Part shown: piece after piece, positions 17,848 to 27,143 of the stretch
How positions within the stretch are numbered: the first letter of the stretch is position 1
Layout: each line of letters begins with the position of its first letter
NCBI RefSeq assembly: GCF_002216775.1
Contig: NZ_CP022315.1
Span: forward strand, 1,488,001-1,552,000
From: Virgibacillus phasianinus
Lineage (GTDB): Bacteria; Bacillota; Bacilli; Bacillales; Amphibacillaceae
DNA: 64,000 bases
Direction of reading: 5' to 3'
Translations under genes and position numbers: made by a program
The notes under the pieces: generated by a model
Database searches by the model: none
Told to the model about the DNA's origin: nothing
The model's input: the letters and a program-made list of their open reading frames with translations, nothing else

Positions 17848-19899
17848 TTAAAACAAATAATCAAATATCTTCTCGAACACGCCCTTGTTTCCATCGTCTT
17901 CAGGAGGGTCTTCTTTCTTTTTCTCAGAATCGCCATCTTCCGGCAAATGCTTTGTGCAATGCTTAGACGGAACATTACCTTTTTCGAAATACATTAGTGT
18001 TCCATTTGGGCAATAGGAGGTGGCTACTCCGCCTGAAACGGGATCAATCCATACTCCAACTACACCTTCAGGAACATCGGTATCTACTTTTGGCAATTCC
18101 TTATGGGCAGCTTCCATGAAGTCAGCCCAGATGTCTTTTGCATAGCCGTGTTCCGCGGTTTTATCAATTTCGCGGTTATCATCATATCCAACCCATACAC
18201 CAGTAACCAGATTTGGACTGAACCCAATCATCCAGCTGTCAGACGCAGTTGTTCCTGATTTTCCGGCATAATCACGTGTTAGTTCATTTGATACAGGTGA
18301 ACCGGTTACCGCGGTATAGCCGTCCAGTGAATGGTCGAACATTCCTTTCATTAGATCTGCCAGGATAAACAGCTTTTTCTTGTCCAGGATTTGTTTCGCA
18401 TCCTCTTTAGGCAGTTCATAGACTACATCTCCATTCCGGTCAACTATTTTCCGGATGGTGTGTGCTTTGATTTGCTGGCCGCCGTTAGCGATAATCCCAT
18501 ACCCGGTTACCATGTCCTCAACGGTTACAGTGGCTGTTCCTAATGCAAGCGATGGTACAGGTGGCAATTTACTGTCGATGCCAAATTTTCGGGCGGAATT
18601 TATTAGTTTGTCAACGCCAAGAAATAGGTTGGTCTTCACTGCATAAACATTATCGGATAGAGCCAAGGCCTGTGCCAATGTTATTGGTTTATAGGCATAA
18701 TACCCATTGAAATTACTCGGCTGATAGACATGTCCGTCTGAAAGTTCAAATGCAGTAGGCTTGCTCATAAGCATTGTTGCCGGCGTATAGCCGTGTGTTA
18801 GCGCCGCATAATAAAGAAACGGCTTAAAGGTTGACCCGGGCATGCGTTTTGCACGAATGGCCCGGTTGAATTTACTTTTGCTATAATCTCGTCCGCCAAC
18901 CAGCGCCCGGATGGCACCAGTTTCAGGATCCATTCCTATTGCACCGGTCTGAATCTCACTTGCCGGGTTGATCGTGTCAGCTACTTGTTTTTCAAGCTTT
19001 TCTTGCATCGTAACATTTAAAGTTGTGTATATTTTATAACCGCCTGAGCGAATCTTCTCCTGATCAAGATCAAGCTTGTTTGCAGCCTCCAGTAAGACGG
19101 TATCCTGAAAGTATGGGGCTACAACCTTTTTAATATGCTGGCTTGGTTTTGCGTAGTCTAATTTAGCATGGGTTGCCAAATAGTATTCCTGGTCGTTTAT
19201 TTGACCCTGTTGTTTCATTACATAGAGAATCTGATGCTGCCTTTTTGTTGCGTTTTCCAAATTGTTAAAGGGTGAGTAATAGCTTGGTCCTTTTGGCACC
19301 GCAGCCAGCATTGCAGCTTCTGCCAGGGTTAATTCATCGGCAGATTTATTAAAAAAGTACCTGCTTGCCGCTTCAGCACCGTATGCTCCATGGCCGTAAT
19401 AAATCGTGTTTAAATAGCCCTCAAGCAGTTCATCCTTGGAATAATACATTTCCAGGCGAACGGTATAAAAAGCTTCCTTCAGTTTGCGGGTCCAGGTTTT
19501 TTCAAATGATAGATATAAGTTCCTCGCGTATTGTTGGGTAAGTGTACTTGCCCCCTCTGATAGCGACCCACTTTTAACATTCTTTAAGACTGCCGCTGCA
19601 ATACGGGAATAATCAAAGCCATTGTGCTCGTAAAAATGCTGATCCTCAATAGCTAGTGTCGCCTTTTTGAGGTAAGGTGATATTTCGTCCAGTCCAACCC
19701 AGTACCGGCTTTCTGCACCTTTTTCCTCACCAATGACCGCATCCGCTGCGCTGTAGTAGATCGTGTTTTGTTCAGCCTTTAATGGTGGCGGCCCCATCAG
19801 AAAGCTTGCAAAATAAACCCCGCCAAGTGGGATAAAGATTAGCAGGACTAACCCGATTAACCCACTTAACAGCTTATATTTTAAAATAAAACGTTTCAT
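17848..19899 (-). CDS. pbpG: Class A penicillin-binding protein, sporulation type (PbpG-like)
   Basis: About 683 aa. A short cytoplasmic tail and one transmembrane helix (about 10-35) precede a glycosyltransferase domain (catalytic Glu in AIEDQHFYEHNGFD, then STLTQQYARNLYL). A transpeptidase domain follows with SxxK (PGSTFK), SxN (LSDN) and KTG-type (GKSGTTAS) motifs. The acidic tail ends FEKIFDYLF. It polymerises and cross-links peptidoglycan outside the membrane. The position after ywhD matches B. subtilis pbpG (ywhE), a forespore enzyme. GGAG lies 9 bp before the ATG at 19899 (MKRFILK); in-frame TTG 19914 and ATG 19905 are less well spaced. Confidence 0.9.
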   Translation of the reverse strand: MKRFILKYKLLSGLIGLVLLIFIPLGGVYFASFLMGPPPLKAEQNTIYYSAADAVIGEEKGAESRYWVGLDEISPYLKKATLAIEDQHFYEHNGFDYSRIAAAVLKNVKSGSLSEGASTLTQQYARNLYLSFEKTWTRKLKEAFYTVRLEMYYSKDELLEGYLNTIYYGHGAYGAEAASRYFFNKSADELTLAEAAMLAAVPKGPSYYSPFNNLENATKRQHQILYVMKQQGQINDQEYYLATHAKLDYAKPSQHIKKVVAPYFQDTVLLEAANKLDLDQEKIRSGGYKIYTTLNVTMQEKLEKQVADTINPASEIQTGAIGMDPETGAIRALVGGRDYSKSKFNRAIRAKRMPGSTFKPFLYYAALTHGYTPATMLMSKPTAFELSDGHVYQPSNFNGYYAYKPITLAQALALSDNVYAVKTNLFLGVDKLINSARKFGIDSKLPPVPSLALGTATVTVEDMVTGYGIIANGGQQIKAHTIRKIVDRNGDVVYELPKEDAKQILDKKKLFILADLMKGMFDHSLDGYTAVTGSPVSNELTRDYAGKSGTTASDSWMIGFSPNLVTGVWVGYDDNREIDKTAEHGYAKDIWADFMEAAHKELPKVDTDVPEGVVGVWIDPVSGGVATSYCPNGTLMYFEKGNVPSKHCTKHLPEDGDSEKKKEDPPEDDGNKGVFEKIFDYLF

Positions 19900-20035
19900 A
19901 GGCATTAACTCCAATTTTTATACTAGTGACTAAGCAGAGTTTTTTCTATAAGGATATAAACGAAATTATGTCTAGTCCCATTATGGGAAAAGATAGAATG
20001 AAATAAACTTGTTTTGGGAAATTATCAAAAAGCGC

Positions 20036-20063
20036 TTGCTTTTTTGATGGAAATCTCTATAAT
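20036..20063 (+). promoter_or_regulatory. Sigma-A-like promoter of speE
   Basis: TTGCTT and TATAAT separated by 16 bp, about 30 bp upstream of the speE start. Confidence 0.6.
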
Positions 20064-20094
20064 TTTTCAAGTAATCGATAAAGGAGATGGAGTT

Positions 20095-20922
20095 ATGGGT
20101 ATATGGTTTACAGAAAAACAAACCGCCAACTTCGGAATTACGGCGAAGATTAATGAAACATTAGCGGCATTAAAAACTGATTTTCAAGATTTACAAATGC
20201 TAGATACAGAAGAATGGGGCAATATGCTCGTTTTAGATGATATGGTAATGACTACTGAAAAGGATGAATTTGTGTATCATGAAATGGTTGCACATGTACC
20301 ACTTTTTACACACCCAAATCCAAAACGTGTCCTGGTAGTGGGAGGGGGCGATGGTGGTGTTATCCGCGAGGTTTTGAAACATCAGTCAGTGGAGAAGGCA
20401 ACCCTTGTTGATATTGACGGAAAGGTCATCGAGTATTCAAAAAAATATTTGCCGACTATTGCGGGCTCTCTTGATGATCCGCGTGTGGAAGTGTTAGTTG
20501 ATGATGGATTCATGTATATTGCTGAAAGTGAACGTGAATTTGACGTTATTCTGGTTGATTCAACAGAACCGGTCGGACCAGCAGTGAATTTATTTTCTCA
20601 AGGCTTTTACGCAGGTATTTCTCGCGCATTAAAGGATGACGGTATTTTTGTCGCGCAAACGGACAATCCATGGTTTAAAGCAGATTTAATTTATCAGGTT
20701 TTTCATGATGTAAAGGAGATTTTTCCAGTAACAAAATTGTACACAGCTAATATTCCAACCTATCCAAGTGGACTTTGGACATTTACGATGGGCAGCAAGA
20801 TTCATAATCCATTAAAGGTAAAAGAAGAACGGTTCACAGATATCGAAACGAAATACTATACACCAGAACTTCATTTTGCCTCGTTTGCATTACCGAAATT
20901 TGTTAAAGAGTTAACCGAATAG
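20095..20922 (+). CDS. speE: Spermidine synthase
   Basis: 275 aa. Transfers aminopropyl from decarboxylated SAM to putrescine. The SAM-binding [17 protein letters not shown], the DSTEPVGPA catalytic loop and QTDNPWF are visible. AAGGAGATGGAG precedes ATG 20095; a longer upstream frame lacks a ribosome site. It forms an operon with speB (13 bp gap), so putrescine production and use are coupled. Confidence 0.95.
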   Translation: MGIWFTEKQTANFGITAKINETLAALKTDFQDLQMLDTEEWGNMLVLDDMVMTTEKDEFVYHEMVAHVPLFTHPNPKRVLVVGGGDGGVIREVLKHQSVEKATLVDIDGKVIEYSKKYLPTIAGSLDDPRVEVLVDDGFMYIAESEREFDVILVDSTEPVGPAVNLFSQGFYAGISRALKDDGIFVAQTDNPWFKADLIYQVFHDVKEIFPVTKLYTANIPTYPSGLWTFTMGSKIHNPLKVKEERFTDIETKYYTPELHFASFALPKFVKELTE

Positions 20923-20935
20923 GGGAGGTGGCACC

Positions 20936-21805
20936 GTGCGTTTTGATGAAGCGTATTCAGGAAAAGTTTTTATCATGTCGCGTGAAAATTTTGATGAAGC
21001 AAGTGCTGTAATTTATGGTATGCCAATGGACTGGACCGTTAGTTTCAGGCCGGGTTCCCGTTTTGGCCCAGGAAGAATCAGGGAAGCTTCGATTGGGCTT
21101 GAGGAGTACAGCCCATACATGGACAAGCACTTAGAAGAAGTATCTTATTTTGATGCGGGAGATATTCCGCTGCCTTTTGGAAATGCTGGGCGCAGTCTTG
21201 CACTGATTGAAGAATATATTGATAAGCTTTTGGACCTTGGTAAATTTCCACTTGGTCTCGGTGGCGAGCATTTGGTCACATGGCCGGTGGTAAAGGCAAT
21301 GCACCGCAAGTATCCTGACATGGCATTTATACATATTGATGCACATGCAGATCTGCGTCTGGAATATGAAGGGGAAGTGCTTTCCCATTCGACACCTGTT
21401 CGTAAGGTTTGTGAACAAATTGGTGCGGAAAATGTATATTCATTTGGAATCCGTTCCGGTATGCGCGATGAATTTCAATTTGCCAGGGAAAGCGGCATGC
21501 ACATGTCAAAGTTCGAGGTAGCGGACCCCTTACGGAAAGTGTTACCGGAATTAGCCGGGCGCAAGGTATATGTGACGATTGATATTGATGTGCTTGATCC
21601 AGCGTTCGCACCTGGCACAGGTACGGCCGAAGCGGGCGGGATATCATCGAAGGAGCTGCTGGAGGCGATTCAATTAATTTCGGATTCTGATATCCAAGTG
21701 ATAGGTGCTGACTTAGTGGAGGTTGCACCGGCATACGATCCATCCGAACAAACCGCAATCGCAGCAAGCAAGTTCGTACGCGAGATGCTGCTCGGCTGGG
21801 TTTGA
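20936..21805 (+). CDS. speB: Agmatinase
   Basis: 289 aa, ureohydrolase family; agmatine to putrescine plus urea. The binuclear Mn ligands are present in GGEHLV, IHIDAHADLR and TIDIDVLDPAFAPGTGT. GTG start at 20936 behind GGGGAGGTGG. Repeat R2 begins 58 bp after the stop and offers a hairpin terminator. Confidence 0.95.
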   Translation: MRFDEAYSGKVFIMSRENFDEASAVIYGMPMDWTVSFRPGSRFGPGRIREASIGLEEYSPYMDKHLEEVSYFDAGDIPLPFGNAGRSLALIEEYIDKLLDLGKFPLGLGGEHLVTWPVVKAMHRKYPDMAFIHIDAHADLRLEYEGEVLSHSTPVRKVCEQIGAENVYSFGIRSGMRDEFQFARESGMHMSKFEVADPLRKVLPELAGRKVYVTIDIDVLDPAFAPGTGTAEAGGISSKELLEAIQLISDSDIQVIGADLVEVAPAYDPSEQTAIAASKFVREMLLGWV

Positions 21806-21862
21806 TAAACAAGGGTTAAAGCGATGTTGAACGAAAGGTTGATACTGGAACTTTACATTATT

Positions 21863-22564
21863 GAGGCTGAGACAAAAGTGATTCAGTCATGGAGAAATCC
21901 GAACTATGATTCCAAATTCTTTAATTAGAATTTGGATTAGTTCGGATATTTTCTTGGCCGTTTTTGTAAACCTTATTGCGAATTGTCCATAAACTGCAGC
22001 GTAACTAAAAATTATCACCCCGGCGGTCGCTGCGGAAAAACACTGCGCTTTCCGTGGGCAGCTAATGAGCCTCCTCGAGCTTACGCTCTTCCGGGGTCTC
22101 ATCGAGGCTTCTGCTCCCACAGGACAAGGAATGCTTCCCCGAATAAGCATCGCACGAAGAAAAAGTGCTTTTCTTTTTCGAGGAGTCTCCGTGTTTTTCC
22201 TTCGCTAATGGTACTTAGCAACGGTATTATCTGGTCCATCCACTATTACGATGGTGTCTTACGCTCCGGACCGTTGACTCCTGCGGGAACAGCACGAGTC
22301 TTAAGACCCCGCAGAGTGGGGGATGATGAGGGCCGACTAAAACCGCCCTTTGCGGGCAACGTCGGCTACCCCTTGCCGGGGCAAGGAGGCTTAAGCCGTG
22401 CCCGCGGAAAGCAACGGTCCGCAGCGGAAAACAACCCAGCGCATATGTCGCTATTTATATCAACTGCGAATTAGATCCGACTATTTAAAAATTAACGTTT
22501 TAAACTGTCTATCCTGTGATTGTTCGTCTTTGAGTCAAACATTTTAGTTATGTCCCAGCCCCTC
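21863..22564. repeat. Composite repeat R, copy 2 (inverted relative to copy 1)
   Basis: End B first (GAGGCTGAGACAAAAG at 21863), then ATCCGAACTA... TAGTTCGGAT with T residues (about 21898-21953), a likely terminator of speB. End A (GTCCCAGCCCCTC) is at 22552-22564, 31 bp from the tasA stop. The interior matches R1 in reverse, lacks the MITE, and carries an extra hairpin module (GCCGACTAAAACCGCC...). A second insert near 22121-22180 is also found in R3. R1 and R2 are inverted repeats bracketing about 11 kb. Confidence 0.8.
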
Positions 22565-22594
22565 ACTATCATTTTATGTAAAACAGAAATGTTA

Positions 22595-23188
22595 TTAGAC
22601 TTCATCTCCAGTTTGTTGTTTGGCTTCAAAAGCCCATTCAAGATTTAATGAATCGCCTTGGAATTGGTTTTGGTCCTCACCATTGTCAACAAATTCAAAT
22701 TTAACAGCGATTGTGTTTGACTTTCCAGCTTTTAAGCCACCCTTGTGACCATCGACTTCCGGATCAATTATATTTTCTTCCACGAGATTAAGTGATTGTT
22801 CTTTCAGCTCTGCCAAAGTGGTTTCATAAACAACTGTCATTCCTTTACTATCATTAATAAGAAAACGCAGCTCAATTTGTTTGCCAAGGTCTTCTGTATT
22901 ATTCGACTCTACATCTGTAACGGTATAGCCGGTATTCAGAAGGACTTTACTCATATCAAGGTTGCCGATATTCTGCAATTCAAATTCACGATAGATTGTG
23001 TCACCTGGCTTCATGCTCTCCAGATTGATAATGGTAGATTTACTTGTGGACAAATCCAGTGTACCTGCTGCGAATGTATTGTTTGTTACTGCCTCATCAC
23101 TGAAGTATGCATATGTTCCACCTCCGACTAACGATAAACCAAGTGCTGCTGAAGCTACGCCAAGACCCAATTTCTTTTTAATTCCCAT
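22595..23188 (-). CDS. tasA: TasA/camelysin family biofilm fibre protein
   Basis: 197 aa. The signal region MGIKKKLGLGVASAALGLSLVGGGTYA-YF contains the SipW-type cleavage context typical of TasA/CalY proteins. The mature part (DEAVTNNTFAAGTLDLS... FELQNIGNLDMSKVLLN) is a secreted beta-rich domain. It is shorter than B. subtilis TasA and closer in size to CalY. Last gene of the tapA-sipW-tasA operon; AAAGGAG lies 9 bp before the ATG. It assembles extracellular amyloid-like fibres in related species. Confidence 0.9.
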   Translation of the reverse strand: MGIKKKLGLGVASAALGLSLVGGGTYAYFSDEAVTNNTFAAGTLDLSTSKSTIINLESMKPGDTIYREFELQNIGNLDMSKVLLNTGYTVTDVESNNTEDLGKQIELRFLINDSKGMTVVYETTLAELKEQSLNLVEENIIDPEVDGHKGGLKAGKSNTIAVKFEFVDNGEDQNQFQGDSLNLEWAFEAKQQTGDEV

Positions 23189-23263
23189 CTAAACATTCTC
23201 CTTTTTTCTACCGCTCACATTCAGGTAGATATTTTATATTTTGACCCCTCATTTTGAGGAGAT

Positions 23264-23842
23264 TCAAGCGCCAGTTGTTGGTGCATCTTTCTTTTCTTTA
23301 GGATCCTCTAGTCGTTTAAGCGTTTTCCAGATCGTGATGATAGAATAGATGATTAGTAGAATTCCTGGGAGGACTAACAATAATGCAGTGCCCTCTTTTG
23401 ATTGAGCATAGTGTATGAAATAGCCGATAAATGGAACCGTGAATCCGGTATAAACCGCTTCGACATTACGTGGAAGGACGGGTTCTGTATCATGGTTTTT
23501 ATTATTGTCACCTTTTGTTATATACTTTGGCTGGGTATTTGTTCCTTTAACCTCGTAAATTCGGTGAGTGACGGTAGTTGTTTTATCCTTTTTAAAAGTA
23601 ATCACATCACCTTTTTTTAACGTGGTGTTCTCTTCTACTGGCCTAACTGCAATGATTGATCCCGTTTGAAAAGTAGGCTCCATCGAACCGGATAAAACTG
23701 TCTTTAAGTGATAACCCAAAATGCTGGGTTCACCACCAGAGACCTTTGATGAAATAACTACAAAAGCCATAAATAGTAATAGGATAAATAAGAGAGTGGT
23801 CACGGTATTGCCTAACCATTTTTTTAGTGTATGGAATTTCAT
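23264..23842 (-). CDS. sipW: Signal peptidase I, ER-type (SipW)
   Basis: About 192 aa with an N-terminal membrane helix and a C-terminal one or two. The catalytic Ser is in VLSGSMEPTF. The second active-site position is the His in TTVTHRIYEV instead of Lys, which defines the ER-type enzymes to which SipW belongs; KGDNN follows. It processes TapA and TasA. ATG 23842 has AGGTGAGG at 6 bp; a GTG further upstream lies before the ribosome site. Confidence 0.93.
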   Translation of the reverse strand: MKFHTLKKWLGNTVTTLLFILLLFMAFVVISSKVSGGEPSILGYHLKTVLSGSMEPTFQTGSIIAVRPVEENTTLKKGDVITFKKDKTTTVTHRIYEVKGTNTQPKYITKGDNNKNHDTEPVLPRNVEAVYTGFTVPFIGYFIHYAQSKEGTALLLVLPGILLIIYSIITIWKTLKRLEDPKEKKDAPTTGA

Positions 23843-23860
23843 TTTTTCCTCACCTCGCAC

Positions 23861-24643
23861 CTATTTTTTATCCGTGTCTGTTCCGCTTGTTTTCTTTCCT
23901 ATATCATCCTGTTGCTTTTCGGCTGGCTGATCTTCTTTTTCAGCGGGTTCATTATTAACAGATTCCGCGTCAGGATCCTTTTTTGCTGATTCTTTTTCCG
24001 TGTCAGCTGCTTGATCACTGTCTGGTGTTGCTTTATCTTGATTAGTTTCCTGTGTTTGCCCATTGTCTGTTTGGTTATCTTCCTTCTCAGCTGTTGTTTG
24101 CTGCTTATCCTCTTTGATTGGCGCAGTCTTCTCTTCCTCAACGGATGGGTCTTTGCATGTTACTGTAATGGGTTCACCCCAAAGTTCGTCTTCTCCTGAG
24201 CGCTGGAAGACTTTAAACTTATACTTTCCTGATTCACCACTAGTGTTAAATGTTAATTCCTTTTCTTCACTAGGTTTTAATTGTGGAATATCACCAGATG
24301 CGACTTTCAACTGTTTACCGTTTTCGAGCTTATAGACTTCGTACTTTAGGGAAGATTCCCCGGTTGTATTTGCATCCATATCATTTTGGATAACAGCTGT
24401 TATTTCATTGCAATTGCCATCTTGGCTAATGAATGTTATACCGTTTATATCGGGTTTATCCATTTCCCATGTTCCTACTGTGATAGTTCCGGATACTTCC
24501 TCTATATCATTAAAAGAAGCATTCGTTGAAGAAGTTGAATTCATCATAATAATCATCGCTGTCAGGAAAACGATCCCTATCTGCATACAAAAAATATAGG
24601 ATCTATGTTGATGTATAAGAGTTATTAATCGTTTGTTCCGAAT
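23861..24643 (-). CDS. tapA: TasA anchoring/assembly protein TapA, probable ATT start
   Basis: About 260 aa. A membrane-signal segment (FCMQIGIVFLTAMIIMMNS) is followed by an ectodomain with the TapA-like YEVYKLENGKQL and YKFKVFQRSG blocks. A long Glu/Lys/Gln-rich C-terminal tail (about 165-260) follows. Start: AAAGGAGG at 24653-24660 (complement) is followed 9 bp later by in-frame ATT at 24643. There is no ATG, GTG or TTG in frame nearby; a TTG at 24664 precedes the ribosome site and the first ATG is about 55 bp further on. In B. subtilis TapA nucleates TasA fibres and the operon is controlled by SinR; that control is not demonstrated here. Confidence 0.82.
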   Translation of the reverse strand: MRNKRLITLIHQHRSYIFCMQIGIVFLTAMIIMMNSTSSTNASFNDIEEVSGTITVGTWEMDKPDINGITFISQDGNCNEITAVIQNDMDANTTGESSLKYEVYKLENGKQLKVASGDIPQLKPSEEKELTFNTSGESGKYKFKVFQRSGEDELWGEPITVTCKDPSVEEEKTAPIKEDKQQTTAEKEDNQTDNGQTQETNQDKATPDSDQAADTEKESAKKDPDAESVNNEPAEKEDQPAEKQQDDIGKKTSGTDTDKK

Positions 24644-24664
24644 GACGTGGTGCCTCCTTTGCAA

Positions 24665-25032
24665 TACTAGGAATAGAAATGCTAATGTACAAAACTAAAG
24701 GAAAGATTGTGATAGTTAAATTAAATTACAAAAAGTAAAATTCACTATGCTTCTATCACAAACCATTTGCCAAGAGTGTGAATTCGCTTACACAAATTAG
24801 TTTACTGATTAATAGGTTTTAAAAATAAAACATACAAAAACTACAGAATATTAGTATAAATTACCATTCTACTCTATCATGTAGATGTGAAATTTAACAT
24901 AGGATGTTTGTCATCCTACTTTAGAACTATAAAGATTGGTATTTTCCAAAGATTAATTTTTCCTATATATTGATATCACCATGCGTTTATCGGTATAATA
25001 AAAAATTATACGAATTATTCAGGAGCGATAGA
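24665..25032. promoter_or_regulatory. AT-rich divergent regulatory gap tapA / ywiB
   Basis: About 370 bp without a gene. It contains the inverted repeats AGGATG-TTTGT-CATCCT (24901-24917) and TGTGAATTCGCTTACACA (about 24777-24794), plus many AT tracts. Promoters for the biofilm operon and ywiB must lie here, but I cannot assign individual boxes or SinR sites with confidence. Confidence 0.35.
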
Positions 25033-25467
25033 ATGGAAACACAGCATCTGCCTGTATCGGGAACCCTTCAAATGAAGATTACCGATGGCAAAGAAATAGA
25101 AGATACGACAACTCACTTCACTGGTGATTTTTATCATCGGGAGAAAATGGATGTTCTAACGTTTCAGGAAGAAAATGATGACGACCTTTCGATTAAAAAT
25201 TTAATCACGATCCATAATGATAAGGTGAGTATCAAACGAACAGGTGACATCACGATGCATCAGCAATTCCGTGTGAATCAGATAACGGAGGATGTTTTCA
25301 AGCATCCACATGTAAACATACATATGGAAACTTATACAAACAAACTAAAGTATCAGGCTCCAATCAACAATGATTCAGGGAAATTATCCATTTCGTTTAC
25401 AGTGAAATTAGATGGACAGGAAGAGCGAGAGCATCAATTGAACCTATTAATTAAGGAGGACTCCTAG
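25033..25467 (+). CDS. ywiB: DUF1934 (YwiB) family protein
   Basis: 144 aa, predicted beta-barrel (calycin-like). The first residues [17 protein letters not shown] start the conserved domain at ATG 25033 with AGGAGCG upstream; the longer upstream frame is rejected. The stop overlaps the argS start by one base (TAGTG). The ywiB-argS pair is conserved in Bacillaceae. Function unknown. Confidence 0.85.
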   Translation: METQHLPVSGTLQMKITDGKEIEDTTTHFTGDFYHREKMDVLTFQEENDDDLSIKNLITIHNDKVSIKRTGDITMHQQFRVNQITEDVFKHPHVNIHMETYTNKLKYQAPINNDSGKLSISFTVKLDGQEEREHQLNLLIKEDS

Positions 25468-27134
25468 TGAATATACTTGCACAAACAGAAGAAACATTAA
25501 AAAGTGAGATAGCTGCGGCAGTCATTAAAGCGCAACTAGCCACAAAGGATGAGTTACCGGACATAACACTGGAAAAACCAAAGGATAAGGCGCATGGGGA
25601 CTTTGCTTCAAACATTGCGATGCAGCTCGCCCGTATTGCCAAGAAGGCTCCGCGTCAAATCGCGGAAGACATTGTAGCAACGCTGGATAAGACAAAAGCA
25701 TCGATTGACAAGGTAGAAATTGCCGGACCGGGATTTATCAACTTTTTCATGGAAAATGATTACTTAGGCGGACTTGTTTCCACAATCCTTCAGGCCGGTG
25801 ATGATTATGGTAAAACAAATGCCGGACAAGGTGAAAGAGTACAGGTGGAATTTGTTTCCGTCAATCCGACTGGTGACCTGCATCTTGGTCATGCCCGTGG
25901 GGCTGCTTTCGGGGATGTACTTTGCAATGTTTTCGATGCATCCGGGTTCAAGGTAGAACGGGAATACTATATTAACGATGCCGGTAACCAAATTGATAAA
26001 CTTGCCATTTCAATCGAGGCGCGGTATCTACAAGCGCTCGGGAAAGATGTGGAGATGCCTGAAGATGGTTATCATGGCGCAGACATAGTTGGGATTGGTA
26101 AAAAGCTGGCTGAAGAAGCAGACGAAAAGTGGGCGAACGTTGAGCGTGAAGAACGTCTCCAGTATTTTAAAAAATATGGATTGAGCTACGAAATTGGCAA
26201 AATTGAAGAGGATCTGGCGGATTTCCGCGTTGATTTTGATAACTGGTTCTCTGAGACTTCGTTGTACACGGACAATAAAGTGTCAAAAGCATTGGAAATT
26301 TTGCGGGAAAATAATTATATGTATGAAAAAGATGGGGCGACATGGTTTCGCTCAACGGACTTTGGCGATGACAAGGACCGGGTGCTAATTAAGCAGGATG
26401 GCAGCTATACGTACCTGACGCCTGATATTGCCTACCATAAAGACAAATTCGACCGTGGCTATGACAAGGTAATTAATGTTTGGGGTGCGGACCATCACGG
26501 ATATATCCCTAGAATGCGCGCAGCTATTCAGGCACTTGGCTATCAAAAGGAGAATTTTGAAGTAAAGACAATCCAAATGGTGAATTTGTTTGAAAACGGG
26601 GAAAAGGTTAAAATGAGCAAACGGACAGGTAAAGCAGTAGCGTTGCGCGAGTTAATGGAGGAAGTAGGAATCGATGCCGTACGTTACTTCTTCGTGACCC
26701 GTTCGAACGATTCACACCTTGACTTTGATATGGACCTTGCACGCTCGGAATCAAATGAAAACCCAGTGTATTATGTTCAGTATGCACACGCGAGAATTTG
26801 TACAATGTTAAAGCAAGGGGAAGAAAAAGGCTTTGCGATTGGAAAGGACTTTGATCCCGCATTGCTGACTTCTGAAAAAGAGGTCGATCTGTTGAAAAAG
26901 CTCGGTGAATTCCCGCAAACGGTAACAGAAGCTGCGGTCAAACGGACACCACACAAAGTGACCCAGTATGTATTTGATTTAGCATCATTGCTTCACAGTT
27001 TCTATAACGCTGAAAAAGTATTTAGCGATGATCAGGAGTTAACAAAAGCACGGCTTGCTTTAATGAGAGCAGTGAAAACAACAATAGCCAATGGACTTAC
27101 ATTAATTGGCGTAACCGCACCGGAAAAAATGTAA
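25467..27134 (+). CDS. argS: Arginyl-tRNA synthetase
   Basis: 555 aa class I synthetase. The HIGH motif is HLGHARGAA and the KMSKS motif is KMSKRTGK; the N-terminal Add1 domain and C-terminal anticodon-binding DALR domain (from about 440) are present. GTG start overlapping ywiB with AAGGAGGACTC upstream. No T-box leader is seen. Repeat R3 starts 10 bp after the stop; its hairpin with a T-run (27178-27236) probably terminates the operon. Confidence 0.97.
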   Translation: MNILAQTEETLKSEIAAAVIKAQLATKDELPDITLEKPKDKAHGDFASNIAMQLARIAKKAPRQIAEDIVATLDKTKASIDKVEIAGPGFINFFMENDYLGGLVSTILQAGDDYGKTNAGQGERVQVEFVSVNPTGDLHLGHARGAAFGDVLCNVFDASGFKVEREYYINDAGNQIDKLAISIEARYLQALGKDVEMPEDGYHGADIVGIGKKLAEEADEKWANVEREERLQYFKKYGLSYEIGKIEEDLADFRVDFDNWFSETSLYTDNKVSKALEILRENNYMYEKDGATWFRSTDFGDDKDRVLIKQDGSYTYLTPDIAYHKDKFDRGYDKVINVWGADHHGYIPRMRAAIQALGYQKENFEVKTIQMVNLFENGEKVKMSKRTGKAVALRELMEEVGIDAVRYFFVTRSNDSHLDFDMDLARSESNENPVYYVQYAHARICTMLKQGEEKGFAIGKDFDPALLTSEKEVDLLKKLGEFPQTVTEAAVKRTPHKVTQYVFDLASLLHSFYNAEKVFSDDQELTKARLALMRAVKTTIANGLTLIGVTAPEKM

Positions 27135-27143
27135 CATTAAAAA

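Noticed and set aside
25021-25466. T-box leader for argS
   Set aside because: argS is translationally coupled to ywiB and no T-box sequence or specifier stem is present.
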